NCBI GenBank assembly: GCA_016110215.1
Contig: JADWQD010000010.1
Location: 806,001 to 870,000 of the forward strand
Length of the DNA stretch: 64,000 nucleotides
Reading direction: 5' to 3'
Source of the DNA: Capronia americana
Lineage: Eukaryota > Ascomycota > Eurotiomycetes > Chaetothyriales > Herpotrichiellaceae
In this document: positions 23,273-35,650 of the stretch, piece after piece
How positions within the stretch are numbered: the stretch's first letter is position 1
Layout: each line of letters opens with the position of its first letter
The notes under the pieces: generated by a model
Told to the model about the DNA's origin: nothing
What the model saw: the letters and a program-made list of their open reading frames with translations, nothing else
Database searches by the model: none
Position numbers and translations under genes: made by a program

Positions 23273-26200
23273 CGTCGAGTGCTAAGGGTGTTTGGGATCC
23301 ACTTTGGCGACGGTGTCGTTGAGCAGAGGACAGCAACACTGTCCCGTGAGAGGCGTGAGGAGGGAGCGGCAAAGAAGGAGAGTGTGGAAGCAAAGGAACG
23401 ACGGCGACCACCTTCAGTTGGAGGATGTCAAGATGGCAACCACCACAGAGGTGGACGATGGAAAGACTCGAGAGGCAGAGATGGTCGAGGACGACGAGGA
23501 CGAAGGACGGATATGCAGTTGCAGGTGAGGAGCAGGAAGGTTGGGTTGGGTTGGCGGACGAAGCGCTAATTTCCCCACTTTGCGCAGGTGAGGCTTTCGA
23601 AATGAGGTGTGGACTCTCGCGCCGCTATGATGAAACCGGGGTTCTGGAGTGCCAGTAGATCAGTGAGCCGAGACGGGAAAGAAGCCGTAGGATAATCGAG
23701 GCCTGAAGAAGTGGCTGCAGTATGAGGTAAGGATGAGAAGTTGTGTTTCTTGAGGACGATAGGATTCAGAGGGAGAATTCGAGAAGTAGGTGAGGCAGGA
23801 AAGAGGAAACAAAGATGAAGAGTGGTTGAGATTGAGGTTTTGAGGGCTTGGTAATTTTTCAAGCCCTGACGATTCACCTTGGGCTCACTTTGAGATGAAG
23901 TTCTGGTAGGGAGAGGAAAGTGCAGCGCAGCAGCGCCAGTAATAACGCGGATAATAATGGTTAGGCTCAAGCCATTTGTGGTTTGCGACTGAGGGAGCCG
24001 TAGCCGTATAAATTATTGCTATGGGATGCTTAGCGCATCTAACTTAAGGTGCACCTGCAGGCGCAGCGCCATAGACACCCAGAGGGGCAGAAATCAACAG
24101 AGGGGCCTTTCACGGTACAAGGCAGGCACATTTGACGGCGACCTGCGCCTAAAGAGCAAAACTTGCCCCCCCCGACTATCATTATTTACAACTCTCCTTC
24201 TGATCACACAAGCTGTGGCGGACGAGGCCTTTTGCTGCAGCAGGTCCTTTGCGCACATGGTTGCTGACTGCGAGAGTCTCTCTCCGGTGCACCTCAGCGA
24301 ACGCGCCGGGCGGCAAGGAGCTGCATCTCGAGTCACGACGAAGAAACAAACAGCCAGTGAGAGAGAGAGAGAGAGAGCAGAAGAATCTGGGTGAGCTTGG
24401 GAGGAAGCAGGCGAGACCCAGGGCAAGCACGGAGACTGATGGAGAGCCACGAGTCCGTGACAATCAATAAAGGCATAAAAAAGAGGTTGCAGGTCAGATG
24501 ATGCCCATCAATAGCCCCATAGCCCTTGCCGCTGATGTAGTGCATCATGGATGCTCCATCATGCTGGCTCCATCTCGACTCTTTGTTTTGACTGGGAGGC
24601 CACTCACCCTGCACAAATCGCCTGTTAGGCTCGCCTGGAAAGGATCAAGACCCACCAGGTCCCCTCCTGCAGCCGTTGACAAACTGCCCCTCGTGAAGCT
24701 TCACGCTCGCATCCACGAACAAGCCGTCGGCCGTTACGAACAACCAGATACTACTACGGTTTGCGAGAAGAGACAACGCCAGAAAGAGTTGTAATTTGTA
24801 GTTCCGCGTCCCTTGGCTATCTCGTAATTCCCTGGTTTCGAGTCGCTATGAGCCAGAAAGCATCGTGCGGGAAAAGCCCCCTTTCCACGTGCGCAAAATT
24901 GTCTGATCAGCCCCAGACATCCAATGACGATCAAACGTAAGGCGTCGACCCTGACTTGCCAGTCTCACCTTGCTGCTCTCTCCCGTTCTTTGCTTGACCC
25001 TGCAACCAATCTTCAAGGTGTCACAACATGCTTTCATATCAAATTGAGAGGAATCAGAATCCAAGCTCCGCATCGTTCAGGAGGAGTGCACTCTTGCTGC
25101 CGCGCTGCTAGATCAGATGGCATGCATAATTCTTCGAAAGTGATTGCGAGCCTGGGAGTGGGCATCGGGCACCAGTCTTGCAGCAGAACATGGGTTGCAC
25201 GGGTCACGGTTGGCGAGCTGTGCCACACGGCTTGGCTCGTACCAGGCAAAGGCGAGTTAACTAGTTGTGTGATTAAACGTCATCCAGCATGTGCTTAGAG
25301 CGTCTCGGAACTTTAACACCTCGAGCCTGCAGCAAAGCGATGCTTGGGACACATGTTACTGTGAGGAGAACTCGTTGTTCCCAAGAAGGACCTGACCTGA
25401 TGCCGGTAACCAGAACTCAAAAGACAATAAGGAGTGGGCACGGACAGCTGCCATGCGCGGGGTGGATTGCTCGCACGGCGTCGTTGCGTGCTCCAGGCAC
25501 AACCAGCTGGCGCTGGCGGCGGCACAACATACTCGTACTGTGTTAGTACTCGTGACCGCCTGGAGTAATCACTGCGCACTTAGCCGCAGAAAAGCATCAG
25601 CACGCTCTGGTCCGAGCCTCGCCACTGTCAAGCTCCTCCGAGCGAGGCAAGGCCCAAAACAACACCCAAACTGACAGGAACAGCTCCTGACACAGATCTC
25701 TTCGACGCACGAGACTGTCAAAGAGCGGCGCGCGTTCCAGATTCGGCTGTCCGGGCTGACCCAGGCCAGCCATCACAACCCATCCACTCACATGCACAGC
25801 CCGCCCTTGCTCCTGGCAAGACGGAAAGGCCGTGTGTTGCACATGATCCATCTTGTCGATCTCGCATCCGGCAGACTAATAATGGCCCGTAAGAACAAGC
25901 CAGCCGTTACTTGTTGCCTGGCCTGTACTCGTATTTAGCAATAAATGATGTGCATAGAGAGCAGACATTTTTTATACCCAGTCATCTTGTAGCGACGCCG
26001 ATCAGGTTTCCATCCCAATATCCGAAAGCTGAAGCTGAGCAGCTGCCAGTGGTGACAGTACTACATACTCTGTACTTGGACGGGTGGACCGGACGGTCAC
26101 CACCAACGCCTTACGTACGCCAGGTGCACTCGGTTTCGCCTCACCTTTACGAACATGCATTGAACCTCGTGTACATGGTGGGCCTGTTCGAAAGACGGAC

Positions 26201-28536
26201 GGTACCCAGTAGTAGTTCGCTCAGAAGCGAAGTCCCTGACGGCTTGCCAGCCTGAGTGGGCCGCCACGCAAAGGTTCTCCCTTCCCCGACACGCGCATGT
26301 ACGAGGCTGTCAACTCTCATCTCGTCGTCGAATAATCAAATGATGTTGCAAGAACAGCGTTTCACGTCTCGAGCAACGGTACCTAGAATCCATCGGTTGG
26401 AGGTCCCGACGCCGTCTGCAAGGGCTCAAGTTGCCCAATGAGAGAGACGGTCCTTGCCAAACCCCCAACACCCTGTCCGATCCACGAACCCAGCGCACCC
26501 CTTGCGCTGAACAGAGGTGCAGAACCATCTGCTGAAAGAAAGTCTCGCGATCAAAGGCACGCGTTGATCAGAGCGCAGTTTGAGACAGGCAACCCTTCTG
26601 CTCCGTATTGCCCTGGCTAGCGTGTCCATGCAAGAGCACCTTTCTGGACGAGTCAGATGTGTGCCCAGCCATACATACCTCGTTCTGATGCAACCACTGT
26701 GAAGCACTTTTGCCATCAATTCCCGGCCACCTGCATCCTGAAATGAATCACGGCCTCGAGTGTCTGCGAGCATGTCTGACGGAACCCTATAGTGACAGCC
26801 CACCTTCCCATCCTGCCCAGACATATTTGCCTCACCCGTCAGTCAGTCAGTGCAGGCGGTTGACGTTTGTTGACATTTTCGGATTTGCGTCTCCCTGCCG
26901 CATGTTCTGCATTGCCTTGTTGGCAAGATCCGCCCGTCGTCCTACCCAACCACTGGCTCTGCCGCCGCCTCCTCAACGAATTTTGCCCACCGTCCCCCTC
27001 CATCCCACTTCTGTACGATAGAATGTATGGGGACAAACAGGACGGACGACAAGGGCCGAGCCTTCGATGAAAGCATCTGGCCGTTTCTGACCTATGATTA
27101 AATCCGAACTATTAGGTATGGAGATCGACAGCAGCTCTCTGGTCGCTCAAAAGGCCCTATCCTACGGAGTACAAGGTGGATTGATCCCAAACTATCATAC
27201 GTACCTACACGTCAATTTCGGCTATCGTATCAAGCGTTGCGATAGCCCATTCCTCGTCGCGGTCGCCACGCACAGCAATCCTAACGCAGGCACACAGGCC
27301 ATCCTGAAGTCCGCGCAATCCATCAGACTGGACCGTTCCGGATCCCCTTGCGTGACCGTTGGCAGAAAGTGGCACTTCCCAGCCAGCAAAAGGACCGTGT
27401 TTGAGGAGAGGCGCTAGTACAGAGCGAAAAAGATGTCTGTGCACCCGACTGATTCTCGTAAACCGGATGCCCGAAGAGAAATGGCAAGAACAGAGGAGAG
27501 AATATTGACCCGTGCAAGCTCATTCCTCTCGCATTCCATGTGTGGGCTCGAAAGTTGAAAGCGCTTCCTACACGAGCATGAAGACCACCAGCACAGTCTG
27601 TGTCCGCCTCGGCCTGATAATGTGGACCCCAAGGGACCAGGCGATACAGTCCGGTAGACCGCGTCATTTATTCCAAGCTCGACTCACAATACCAACGAGG
27701 CCTATTCTCGCAAGAATGCTTGACTTTATTACAAGCCGCGGAAGGGTCAGGATAAGGAGATTGAAATTTCGAGGCTAGCAACTGGAGACGGAGACGGAGA
27801 TGGAGCGGAAAGCGAAGACGACATGCTGGTCGTCAGCTGCTCAATTGATGCAGAGAGCCGTTCGCGAGGGTGTGAATGATGAGCAGCAATTGGAGCCTAC
27901 GGCAATAACTAGCCCAGAGCTGTAAGGCATCGACTTCTGGGTCAGGCGGTAGTGAAAGTGGGAGATAAGAAGCCGGTTTTTTTAAAGGTCCAGTGCGCTG
28001 AAAGTTAAGTCAGGACCGAGTGTAAGCGGAATAGAAGACTTTTAGCCACACGAAGCATTTCTTTGGGTGTTGATACAAAGCCTTCTTTTCTTCTATTATG
28101 CAGTAATGTTAGATTTCGTGTCTGAATCCCGTTATGCAAGGCTGGGGCAACATTCCTGCCACAGATAGTGCCTCGCGAGCAGGATCTTTCATGACTCTCC
28201 CATTCCACATCCATGTACACAGAAGGTCAAGCCGGGGAGATCTCTCCTTTCTTTTCCGCGAACGGTAAGTAATTCTCATACCCACTGGCATGCGTAAAGT
28301 CCGTCCCAGAAACGACTAGGCGTACTGCCTCTCAATAAAGGCTCCGAGGGCGAATCGGAGACAGAACAGATGCCCGGCATTCGGTCGGACATGTAGAGAG
28401 AACTTGCTCGAGAGTGAAGAGGAGAGGTACTAAAACATTGGTGAAGGAGGTCGTTGCAGATGATGTGTGAGGTGGCGCTCGCTAACTGTAGCAGCGAATG
28501 GCCCAGCGCGGCCAAACGACTCACTTCAGCAAGCAT
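23273..28536. other. 5.3-kb gene-poor region
   Basis: The left few hundred bases are probably the GSK3 leader and promoter, CT-rich on the minus strand. Beyond that I found no ORF with a recognisable domain, exon chain or transposon signature on either strand. A GA-dinucleotide run lies at about 24358-24378. Non-coding RNA genes, unrecognised small genes or a decayed element cannot be excluded. Confidence 0.4.
24358..24378. repeat. GA microsatellite
   Basis: An uninterrupted GA-dinucleotide run of about 20 bp in the gene-poor region. It has no assigned role. Confidence 0.85.
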
Positions 28537-29785
28537 CTAGATTGGCGGTGGTAGCGCGCTCTGGTTCTCTGGGCGCTCGGCAATCTCTTGCAGCTCTTCC
28601 GGAGCACCTTCCAGTGACACGGCGAGACCAAGCTTGTGGGTGTTCTGCAATTGAGTCAGCAAGAGTCGAGACGCTATCATCTTCAAAAGCGGCGTTGTGC
28701 ATACCTTCCACTGATCGATCTCAGCCGCGAACGTCAACGTGACTGGAGGAGCGACTCGTCTCTCAAGGACCACGCCAAACTTGCCACCACTGTCGACCTG
28801 GGCTCGGTATACAGAGTTGCTGAAGTTGTACTTGACGCCGACAGTCGTAGTGCCTTCCTTTCGAGCACCCCCAAACATGCCTGCGCCGAATCCGGGAGCA
28901 AACTGCAATTGGCAGTCTACACCCGCTTCCACCTTGTCAGTCAAGCGCCTCCAGTACGAGGCTCCCAAGGATCCCTGGCTCAACCATTGTGCGCTAGCAA
29001 TCCAATCTGTTCCCCTGTATCTCCCACAGTATGACAGCGCGGTCTCGGGCTTGTTGTTCAGCGCAGGTCGCTGCCAGACACCCTCAAGCCCCAACGACAG
29101 CCGCGGTGTTATTGACTGCAAGTAGCTTCCGATGACGATACCAGTGAGACCACCTTCCATGATCGAAGGGCTGAGGGCCTTGACCGAGGCAGAGAAGTCT
29201 TCGCCCGTGTATTCGTTCTCGATCTGGACCATTGCTTGGGCCTGGCGCGGATCGATGGAGGTTTGCGTCTTGGTCACGAATCGAGGAGTCCATCGAAGGT
29301 TCCCCCATGCTGTGAGTGATCGATCGCTTGAGTAGGCTGCTTGCATGAAGACCTATCGACATATTGGTCAGCCCCAGGGTACATTCTTGAAGTAGACTGT
29401 GGCCGGTGGGTAAAAGAACACGTACATCCGAAGTACCATACAACGCCATTAATTGCCACGGAGGCAGAGCTTGCGATCCCATAGCAAAGCCATGCTGTAG
29501 CCGGAACAGAGGGTTTATGCTGAAGACTTTTTGAAGGTCGCAGCGCAGGCCGGAGAACATGAAATTGGACAGGAGAACATCCTTTTGCACTTCTCGCGCA
29601 ATGTTGTCAACTGTTCCCGGGTTCTCGAGACCTAACAGTTTTCTCCTCGCAGAAAGGTTTGAGTAGGTGTCTGAGATAGTCGCGGCAATGGCGTTGTCTG
29701 TGAGGAAGGACAATGGTGATGAGTATGATGGCTTCTCCTCGACTACGACCGCGGTCTGAGGCACCGTCACTGTCGTTGCAGCCAT
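28537..29785 (-). CDS. tom40: mitochondrial import receptor Tom40
   Basis: Beta-barrel channel of the TOM complex in the mitochondrial outer membrane, through which nearly all precursor proteins enter. Exons are 29785-29426, 29352-28705 and 28644-28537, all phase 0, giving 371 residues. The N-terminal ~55 residues are soluble. The Porin_3-type barrel follows, recognisable from FMFSGLRCDLQKVFSINPLF, GLTGIVIGSYLQSITPRLSL and GVKYNFSNSVYRAQVDS. The C-terminal strand lies in HKLGLAVSLEG. Length and motifs match fungal Tom40. It is divergent from the PFK-2-like gene. Confidence 0.95.
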
Positions 29786-30406
29786 CTTGACGACGCCTGC
29801 AAGTCTCTAAGCTGCACCTAGAGAATACAAGGATAAAGGAGGCGACGCGAAGGGGAGAAGACGAAAGATCACAACGGTCAATGACCTGTAGCTGTGCTCG
29901 TGACTTGTGCGGATCACTGGTCTTCCCTGAGCTTCATGACTTTTCAGGCGCAGGGAACTTTCTTGCGCTAGCCTCGTGCCAAGACCGGACAGCCACGAAT
30001 TGTTGCCGCCTTTGCACAACTCCCAGCATTCAGCCAATGATATGGAGCCCGAGTGACCGCAATTAAAACAGCGACACAACCCGACATTGCCCGATACGAT
30101 AGGTCGCCCTCCGCCTTATCGACCTTCGATGACCGATGTCGTTGACATCCATTTCCGCTCCCTATCAATCCTAGAACGTTTACTTAAAGAGGAGGAGCCT
30201 CATATCCATACTGAAAGTTTGCTGAGAAAGGCCGTCACCCCTATCCCAGTTCTTAAAGCCACAGGTTCTGTTCAAAACGGTCCCTCTGTCGGACGGGTAC
30301 TAGACTCAAGCTCCCAACGGATCCCACAGCCCCCCTCCTCCCCACCAAGTCGTTACTGGGCTATACTTGCGCCTTTCTTCGAAGCTGAAAAGGCTCAATC
30401 CTCAAA
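29786..30406. promoter_or_regulatory. TOM40/PFK-2 divergent promoter region
   Basis: 621 bp between two divergent start codons. A plus-strand frame at 30087-30587 overlaps the PFK-2 start in another frame and is probably a chance or upstream ORF. No defined operator was recognised. Confidence 0.4.
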
Positions 30407-32122
30407 ATGGACACGCTTCTCACTGCCGAGACGGCGGTCAACTCCCCCCGCTATCGGCGGAAATCCAGCACCTTTGTGGACGCAATCCATGATCTCCCGG
30501 AGAAAGGTGAAATGGCGCCTGCTCAGCTATACAGCACAGAATCCGGCCGGCTGTTCCACGCCGGACGCATTGCGATCGCTACGGTAGGGCTTCCTGCCCG
30601 TGGCAAGACGCACATCTCGGTGGCTCTGGCTCGATATCTCCGCTGGCTCGGAGTCAAGACCAGAATCTTTCATCTTGGAGACTACCGCAGAGCAATCGTA
30701 GGCCAAGGCAGTGATGTTCCAGACGACTATTTTTTCGTCAACGCATCGGCCTCATCCGTGCTACTAAGACAGAAGATCCTGAAGAAGTGTAGGGAGGACA
30801 TCTACCATTTCCTTAACCACGAGAACGGACAGATTGCAATTTACGATGCTGTCAACCCACTCTCTGCAGGTCGAAAATCCCTGGCTAAAGAGTTTGCAAA
30901 GCATGACATTAAATGTCTCTTCATCGAATCCAGCTGCGACGATCAACGCATCATTGAAGAGAATGTCCGCAGCGTCAAAATCTCCTCACCTGACTACATA
31001 GGTTGGTCCGAAGCCGAAGCAGTCAAGCACTACCTAAATCGAGTTTCTGCAAAGATCCCGCATTTCGAGACCATGGAAGAACCAGACCTTGACTGGATCA
31101 AAATGATCAACGCCGGAGAGAGGCTGGTGGTCAACAATACCAGCTTTGGCTACCTCTCCCACCGAATTGTGTTCTACCTACTTAATCTGCACATTAAATC
31201 TCGACACACCTACTTCGCACGCGCAGGCACTACCCTGGAAGGAGAGTCCTTCAAGGCTGATGCGCACCTCTCCGCCCAAGGCAAGGACTATGCGAGGAAG
31301 ATGAGTGAGACCTTGTTACAGCATAGAGAGGAGGAAAGAAGAGCATTGATTGAGAAGGGAGGGATCAACGCGCCATTGAAACCTCTTATTATCTGGACTT
31401 CGACCAGACGCAGGACGGTAGAAACCGCTGCATATCTGGAAGAACATGGGTTCAAGGTCAGGCAGAGGTCCCAGATGAGCCAGCTCAACCCTGGAGTTTG
31501 TGAGAAGAAGTCAGAGAGAAGAATCCGCCGGGAGTACCCTGAAGAAGTTCTGAAGCATGACCTCGATCCGTATCACCACCGATTTCCTCGAGCAGAGGTA
31601 AGATTGGACCTATATTGGCGCCCACGGTATGCTGACAGTACCAGTCCTACCACGATGTGGCAGTCCGACTCGAACCGATCATTCTCGAACTCGAAAGGGA
31701 GCAAAATGATCTACTAATCATCGCCCACGAAAGTGTTCTGCGTGTTCTCTACGGATACCTGATGGCATGCAACGCCGCAGACATCCCTTTTCTGTCCTTC
31801 CCGCGGGATGAAATTATCGAGGTAAGCCCTTTCCTGACCAACTCTCAACACGCGCTGATTGATTGCCCAGATCATTCCGGCGAGTTACAACAATGAAGCG
31901 AAACGGATCAAGATTCCCAACCTCCCCCCTGAAATCATACCCGCTTCGCCAGAAGGCATCAAAGCACCTGCCCCGCCAAGCGGCTTTGCGACCCCTGTTC
32001 CTGGCCTGGGTAGTGGTCTGGCCAGCCCCAGAACCGGAACTAGCACACCGGAGCCGGGGTCAGGGTACAAGACGCCTGAGGATTCGGAGAACTTGTCGTT
32101 GAGAATGCATGATGTGGTGTGA
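30407..32122 (+). CDS. 6-phosphofructo-2-kinase with a degenerate bisphosphatase site
   Basis: Makes fructose 2,6-bisphosphate, the allosteric activator of phosphofructokinase. Exons are 30407-31597, 31645-31821 and 31871-32122, all phase 0, giving 539 residues. The kinase half has a Walker A GLPARGKT (61-68) and the 6PF2K hallmarks GDYRRA and YDAVNP. The C-terminal half is a histidine-phosphatase fold, but the family motif RHGE reads R272-A273-G274-T275, so the catalytic His is lost. The second His region (LLIIAHESVLRVL) is kept. Yeast Pfk26 likewise lacks this His and is essentially kinase-only, so this protein is probably a kinase with little or no phosphatase activity. The C-terminus is Pro/Gly-rich. 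It converges on URM1. Confidence 0.93.
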
Positions 32123-32347
32123 TGGTGGGTCCTCAATGGCTCCCGGAGATATGTGGAGGTGTACGCCTCAAGACTCTGCGAGCGAGTCTGTCATACGAGA
32201 TGATGGTGGTGGCTGGTGAGCGATAAGCATAGGGATGGGCTTGATATTTCAGTCCAGTGTCAGTGCCATGATGGCCTGCCAAGCTGACGAGTTGCTGAGG
32301 CTACCGCTAGTTGGTCACTTCAAGGCGTGCAAAGCCCCCAACAGTGC

Positions 32348-32773
32348 TCAACCGCCGTGCAGAGTAGACACGAAAAGAATATTGTCCTTGTCGGCTAATT
32401 CGTATTTGTCTTCGCCCTCGAGTTCCCAGTCCGAGTCATTGATCAAGACCAGGATGCCCGGCCGCCTTCATACAAGGCATCAGCAACTTGACTTGGTCGC
32501 TGTCGCTGCAAACATCTCCCACTTACACGTTGCCGTTCAGAACAAACAGCTCCTTCCGTGAGTCCTTCATAAGATGATCGCACAGATATTTCACCAGGAA
32601 GCCAACTGTGGGTGGCTTCCCCTCGTCGGCGTCCTTGGCAAGGGACACCGGATGCTTGGCCACATTGTCGAAGAGCAGCTCAAGTCCGCCACTGACTATC
32701 CGTTATCGAGATGTCCATATCGGAGTCAAATAGCTTACGTGAATTCCACTGCGATGTCGATTGTGTCAGGCAT
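32348..32773 (-). CDS. urm1: ubiquitin-related modifier Urm1
   Basis: Ubiquitin-like sulphur carrier. Activated by Uba4, it supplies sulphur for 2-thiolation of wobble uridine in tRNA and is also conjugated to proteins. Three short exons: 32773-32739, 32691-32527 and 32465-32348. Introns are 47 and 61 bp, both phase 2 and GT-AG, giving 105 residues. The spliced protein starts MPDTIDIAVEFTGGLELLFD. It contains VGFLVKYLCDHLMKDSRKEL, RPGILVLINDSDWELEG and the invariant C-terminal diglycine (FVSTLHGG). Length and the GG terminus match the family. No single frame is long enough to reveal the gene; it appears only after splicing. Confidence 0.95.
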
Positions 32774-34357
32774 GATGATGCTAAGCAGGAAGCAACGAGT
32801 GGTCTTCGAATTTTTTCACACTCGGAAGAGCGCCGCGAGATTTCCAAGACAGTATAAGGGTCCCGGGCAGGTTTATATTTCGCAAGCCAGGCTGAAAGGA
32901 ATAGTACGAAGTATCTACACCGAACTGAGTGCGAGTCTGAATCTGAATCTGAATCTGGACACGAATCACGTGTCAGAGGGGCTGTCCGCTTAGTCAGCAT
33001 CCCGCCGGCAACCATTTCCTCTCCACGACAAGCTTTGCTCAAGCAAATTGCTAAATGAATGAAACAATCTATTCAGGAACTGCGCAACTGAACGCCGAGG
33101 GCCCTGCTGCTTGCTCTTCCAAGCGAGACGGTAATGAATTTAGAGTACTGGCAAGCATTAGAGTCGACGGACTGGTCCTGATCCTCCCACAACGCAACTC
33201 GCCAAAATCGGTCGCATTATGGCACTGGCCCTGAACTCGATGATCATGGTCGGAGGGGGAGGTAACCATCTCCCACACACACCACTCAGGCAGACCAGAC
33301 TCAAGGCTGCATTACCCATCGCACACACGACTTATGGGAGCTCATTGTGCTAGGGCTTGACACTCGCGCTTGTCGTGCTCCTACTTCTTTACTGGGTTGG
33401 ACTGGCAATCCATCTTAGCATCGTAGCTCGGCGCATGAGATCTCGCAGTGACGATACGAACTTGAGCAAAAGTCTCCGCCAGTCGGCCTCTCCAAGTGGA
33501 TGGCACACGCCCTGAAAGAGGCGCAACACCCTCGGACCGCAGAGGTGAACACCGTAGAGGTGAACGCCGCCCACGAGTTAAGAGATTGGTGTATCGGAAC
33601 GAGCGCTGCTGAAGGAGGATATGTGGTCATCAAGAGGACGAAATCCTCAAAGTGCATTTGAGAAAGCCATAGCACTGCGGCCAGCTAATGATGCTTGAGT
33701 CCTGGCGACAGTCTTAGCAGTAGATCGATCGACGGCGCTTCACAGCTACACAGATGAGGGCCATGCGAGTTGGAAGAACTGCATAAAGGGTCAGCTTTAC
33801 GCTCTGTGCTGGTGGGAGTCTCGATGCCTGCGAAGCGAGCACAGCTCGCGTATTCAGTGTGTGAGAGCTTTTGACTGGGGACTGTAGAGCTGTGCAGTGG
33901 GTGCCATGAGTGTGTCGTGGGGGCATCAAGCCTCCCCGCTCGTTCCCTCTTCTCATCCAGCTTTCTTTCCCTCAACTCCCACAGCTCTTTTCTTCATTCG
34001 ATCAAAGGCAGTCCATCTTCAACACAATCTAACCATGTTGGACAGAACTTCCTCCTGCCGCGATCCGGTGGCTGTGATGCCGTCGAGGAAGGAGGTCTGG
34101 AAGAGTGGCTTCACGGGCTTACATCCAGAGCTGAAAGCAATACGAGCCATGGCGCAGCTGAATACACAGCTAGCACCACTTCCTCCGTGACAGCTCTCTG
34201 TCCACATGCCGGCCTCACGGTGCGTGACGAGCAGAAGCAGAGGAGAAAAGACGAGCTCACAGAGATATATTCGCAGTGATGGCCGCCCTTGCTCATCTCG
34301 TCTCCTTCGTAACAGTCATTGCCTTTATTACTCTCAAATACACCCGAAACTATCACC
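32774..34357. other. 1.6-kb intergenic spacer
   Basis: Between the URM1 start (leftward) and the Vps62-like start (rightward), so it should contain two promoters. A pyrimidine-rich stretch lies around 33940-33990. No gene was recognised. Confidence 0.4.
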
Positions 34358-35504
34358 ATGAGCTCAACAACTGCTCCGCATCCAGCTCCGCCCGCCGCGG
34401 CGGACAAGGACAAGGTGCCGTCTTTCGTCCTTGAATATGGTCAGTTTTCCAACAGCAGCAATGTGCCCCTGGACACCCCACTAATTGAGCACAATACTTA
34501 TCAGCCCCAATCGTGTATCTCCAGTCCAAGGAAGAATATCTTCCTTCAGACATCGGATCTCAACTGAAGCATACCCACGCGATGTACAAGGGCAATAAGA
34601 TCCCAGACTGCCCCTCACCACTGACGCTGGATAATCTGGACGAATTGAACGCGCACGGTGGGAAAGACGTCTTCTTGAGCTCCAACGACGACGTATCCAA
34701 CCCCCCCGAGTGGATGAAAGGCGTGCGACCCGATGCGAACGGCAAGACGAATGGCGCCAAGTCGTGCTGCATTGTGGTCAACGACCATGGCACCGGCACC
34801 GTCGACGCCTTCTACATGTACTTCTATGCCTACAACCAGGGGCAGACCATCTTTGCGAAGGAACTTGGCGACCATGTCGGCGATTGGTCAGTGTGCTACA
34901 TACCGCAACTACGTACCCTGCTGTTGTCTCCTCCTCACACTAACATCACTGCAGGGAACACAACATGATTCGCTTCAAGGACGGCAAACCCACCGCGCTT
35001 TGGTACTCGCAACACGCGTCCGGGGAGGCGTTATACTACAAACTGGTGGAGAAACACAACCACGGCCCGCGGCCCATTTCGTACAGCGCCCGTGGCACGC
35101 ATGCCAACTACGCCACGGCCGGCACACACGACCACGCGATCCCGCACTTCAACCTGCCGCTCGGCGTGTTGATGGATGTGTGCGACCGGGGCACACTCTG
35201 GGACCCCACCCTCAATGCGTTCTTCTACAAGTACGTGCCCAAGGTGCCGGGCAAGAACTCGGAGGGGGGCACGTTCTCTGCGTATGAACCGGGCACACCG
35301 GTGGCGTGGTTGCGCTTCCTAGGCCATTGGGGGGACGAAAGGTTCCCGGCGGGAGATCCGAAGCAGCGAGAAAAGAATATTGGCAAGCATTTCAAGTATG
35401 AGGGGGGCCCGACGGGGCCGTATGACAAGGTGTTGGAGAGGAAGGACATTTGGCCAAAAGGCTCGGCTGGGGAGCATATCTGGAAGATCATGCCATGGGC
35501 GTGA
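34358..35504 (+). CDS. Vps62-family protein
   Basis: Member of the fungal/plant Vps62 family (vacuolar protein sorting-associated protein 62); the biochemical activity is not established. Exons are 34358-34439, 34505-34886 and 34955-35504, all in phase, giving 337 residues. After a short Pro/Ala-rich N-terminus come family motifs: APIVYLQSKEEYLPSDI near residue 28, FYMYFYAYNQGQ, GDHVGDWEHNMIRF (split by the second intron), SQHASGEALYY and RGTHANYATAGTHDH. No signal peptide or membrane segment is apparent. Confidence 0.88.
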
Positions 35505-35650
35505 GCGATGACAGTGTTGGAGGTGATCAACAGCACCAGCAACGGACAGCCGCTACGTAACCCTAGACTCATCTATCTATCTAATCAAGTCCATACCTTT
35601 GCTACCTTCGCTCTCTACGCTCCTAGGACACATGCAGATTCAGATTCATA

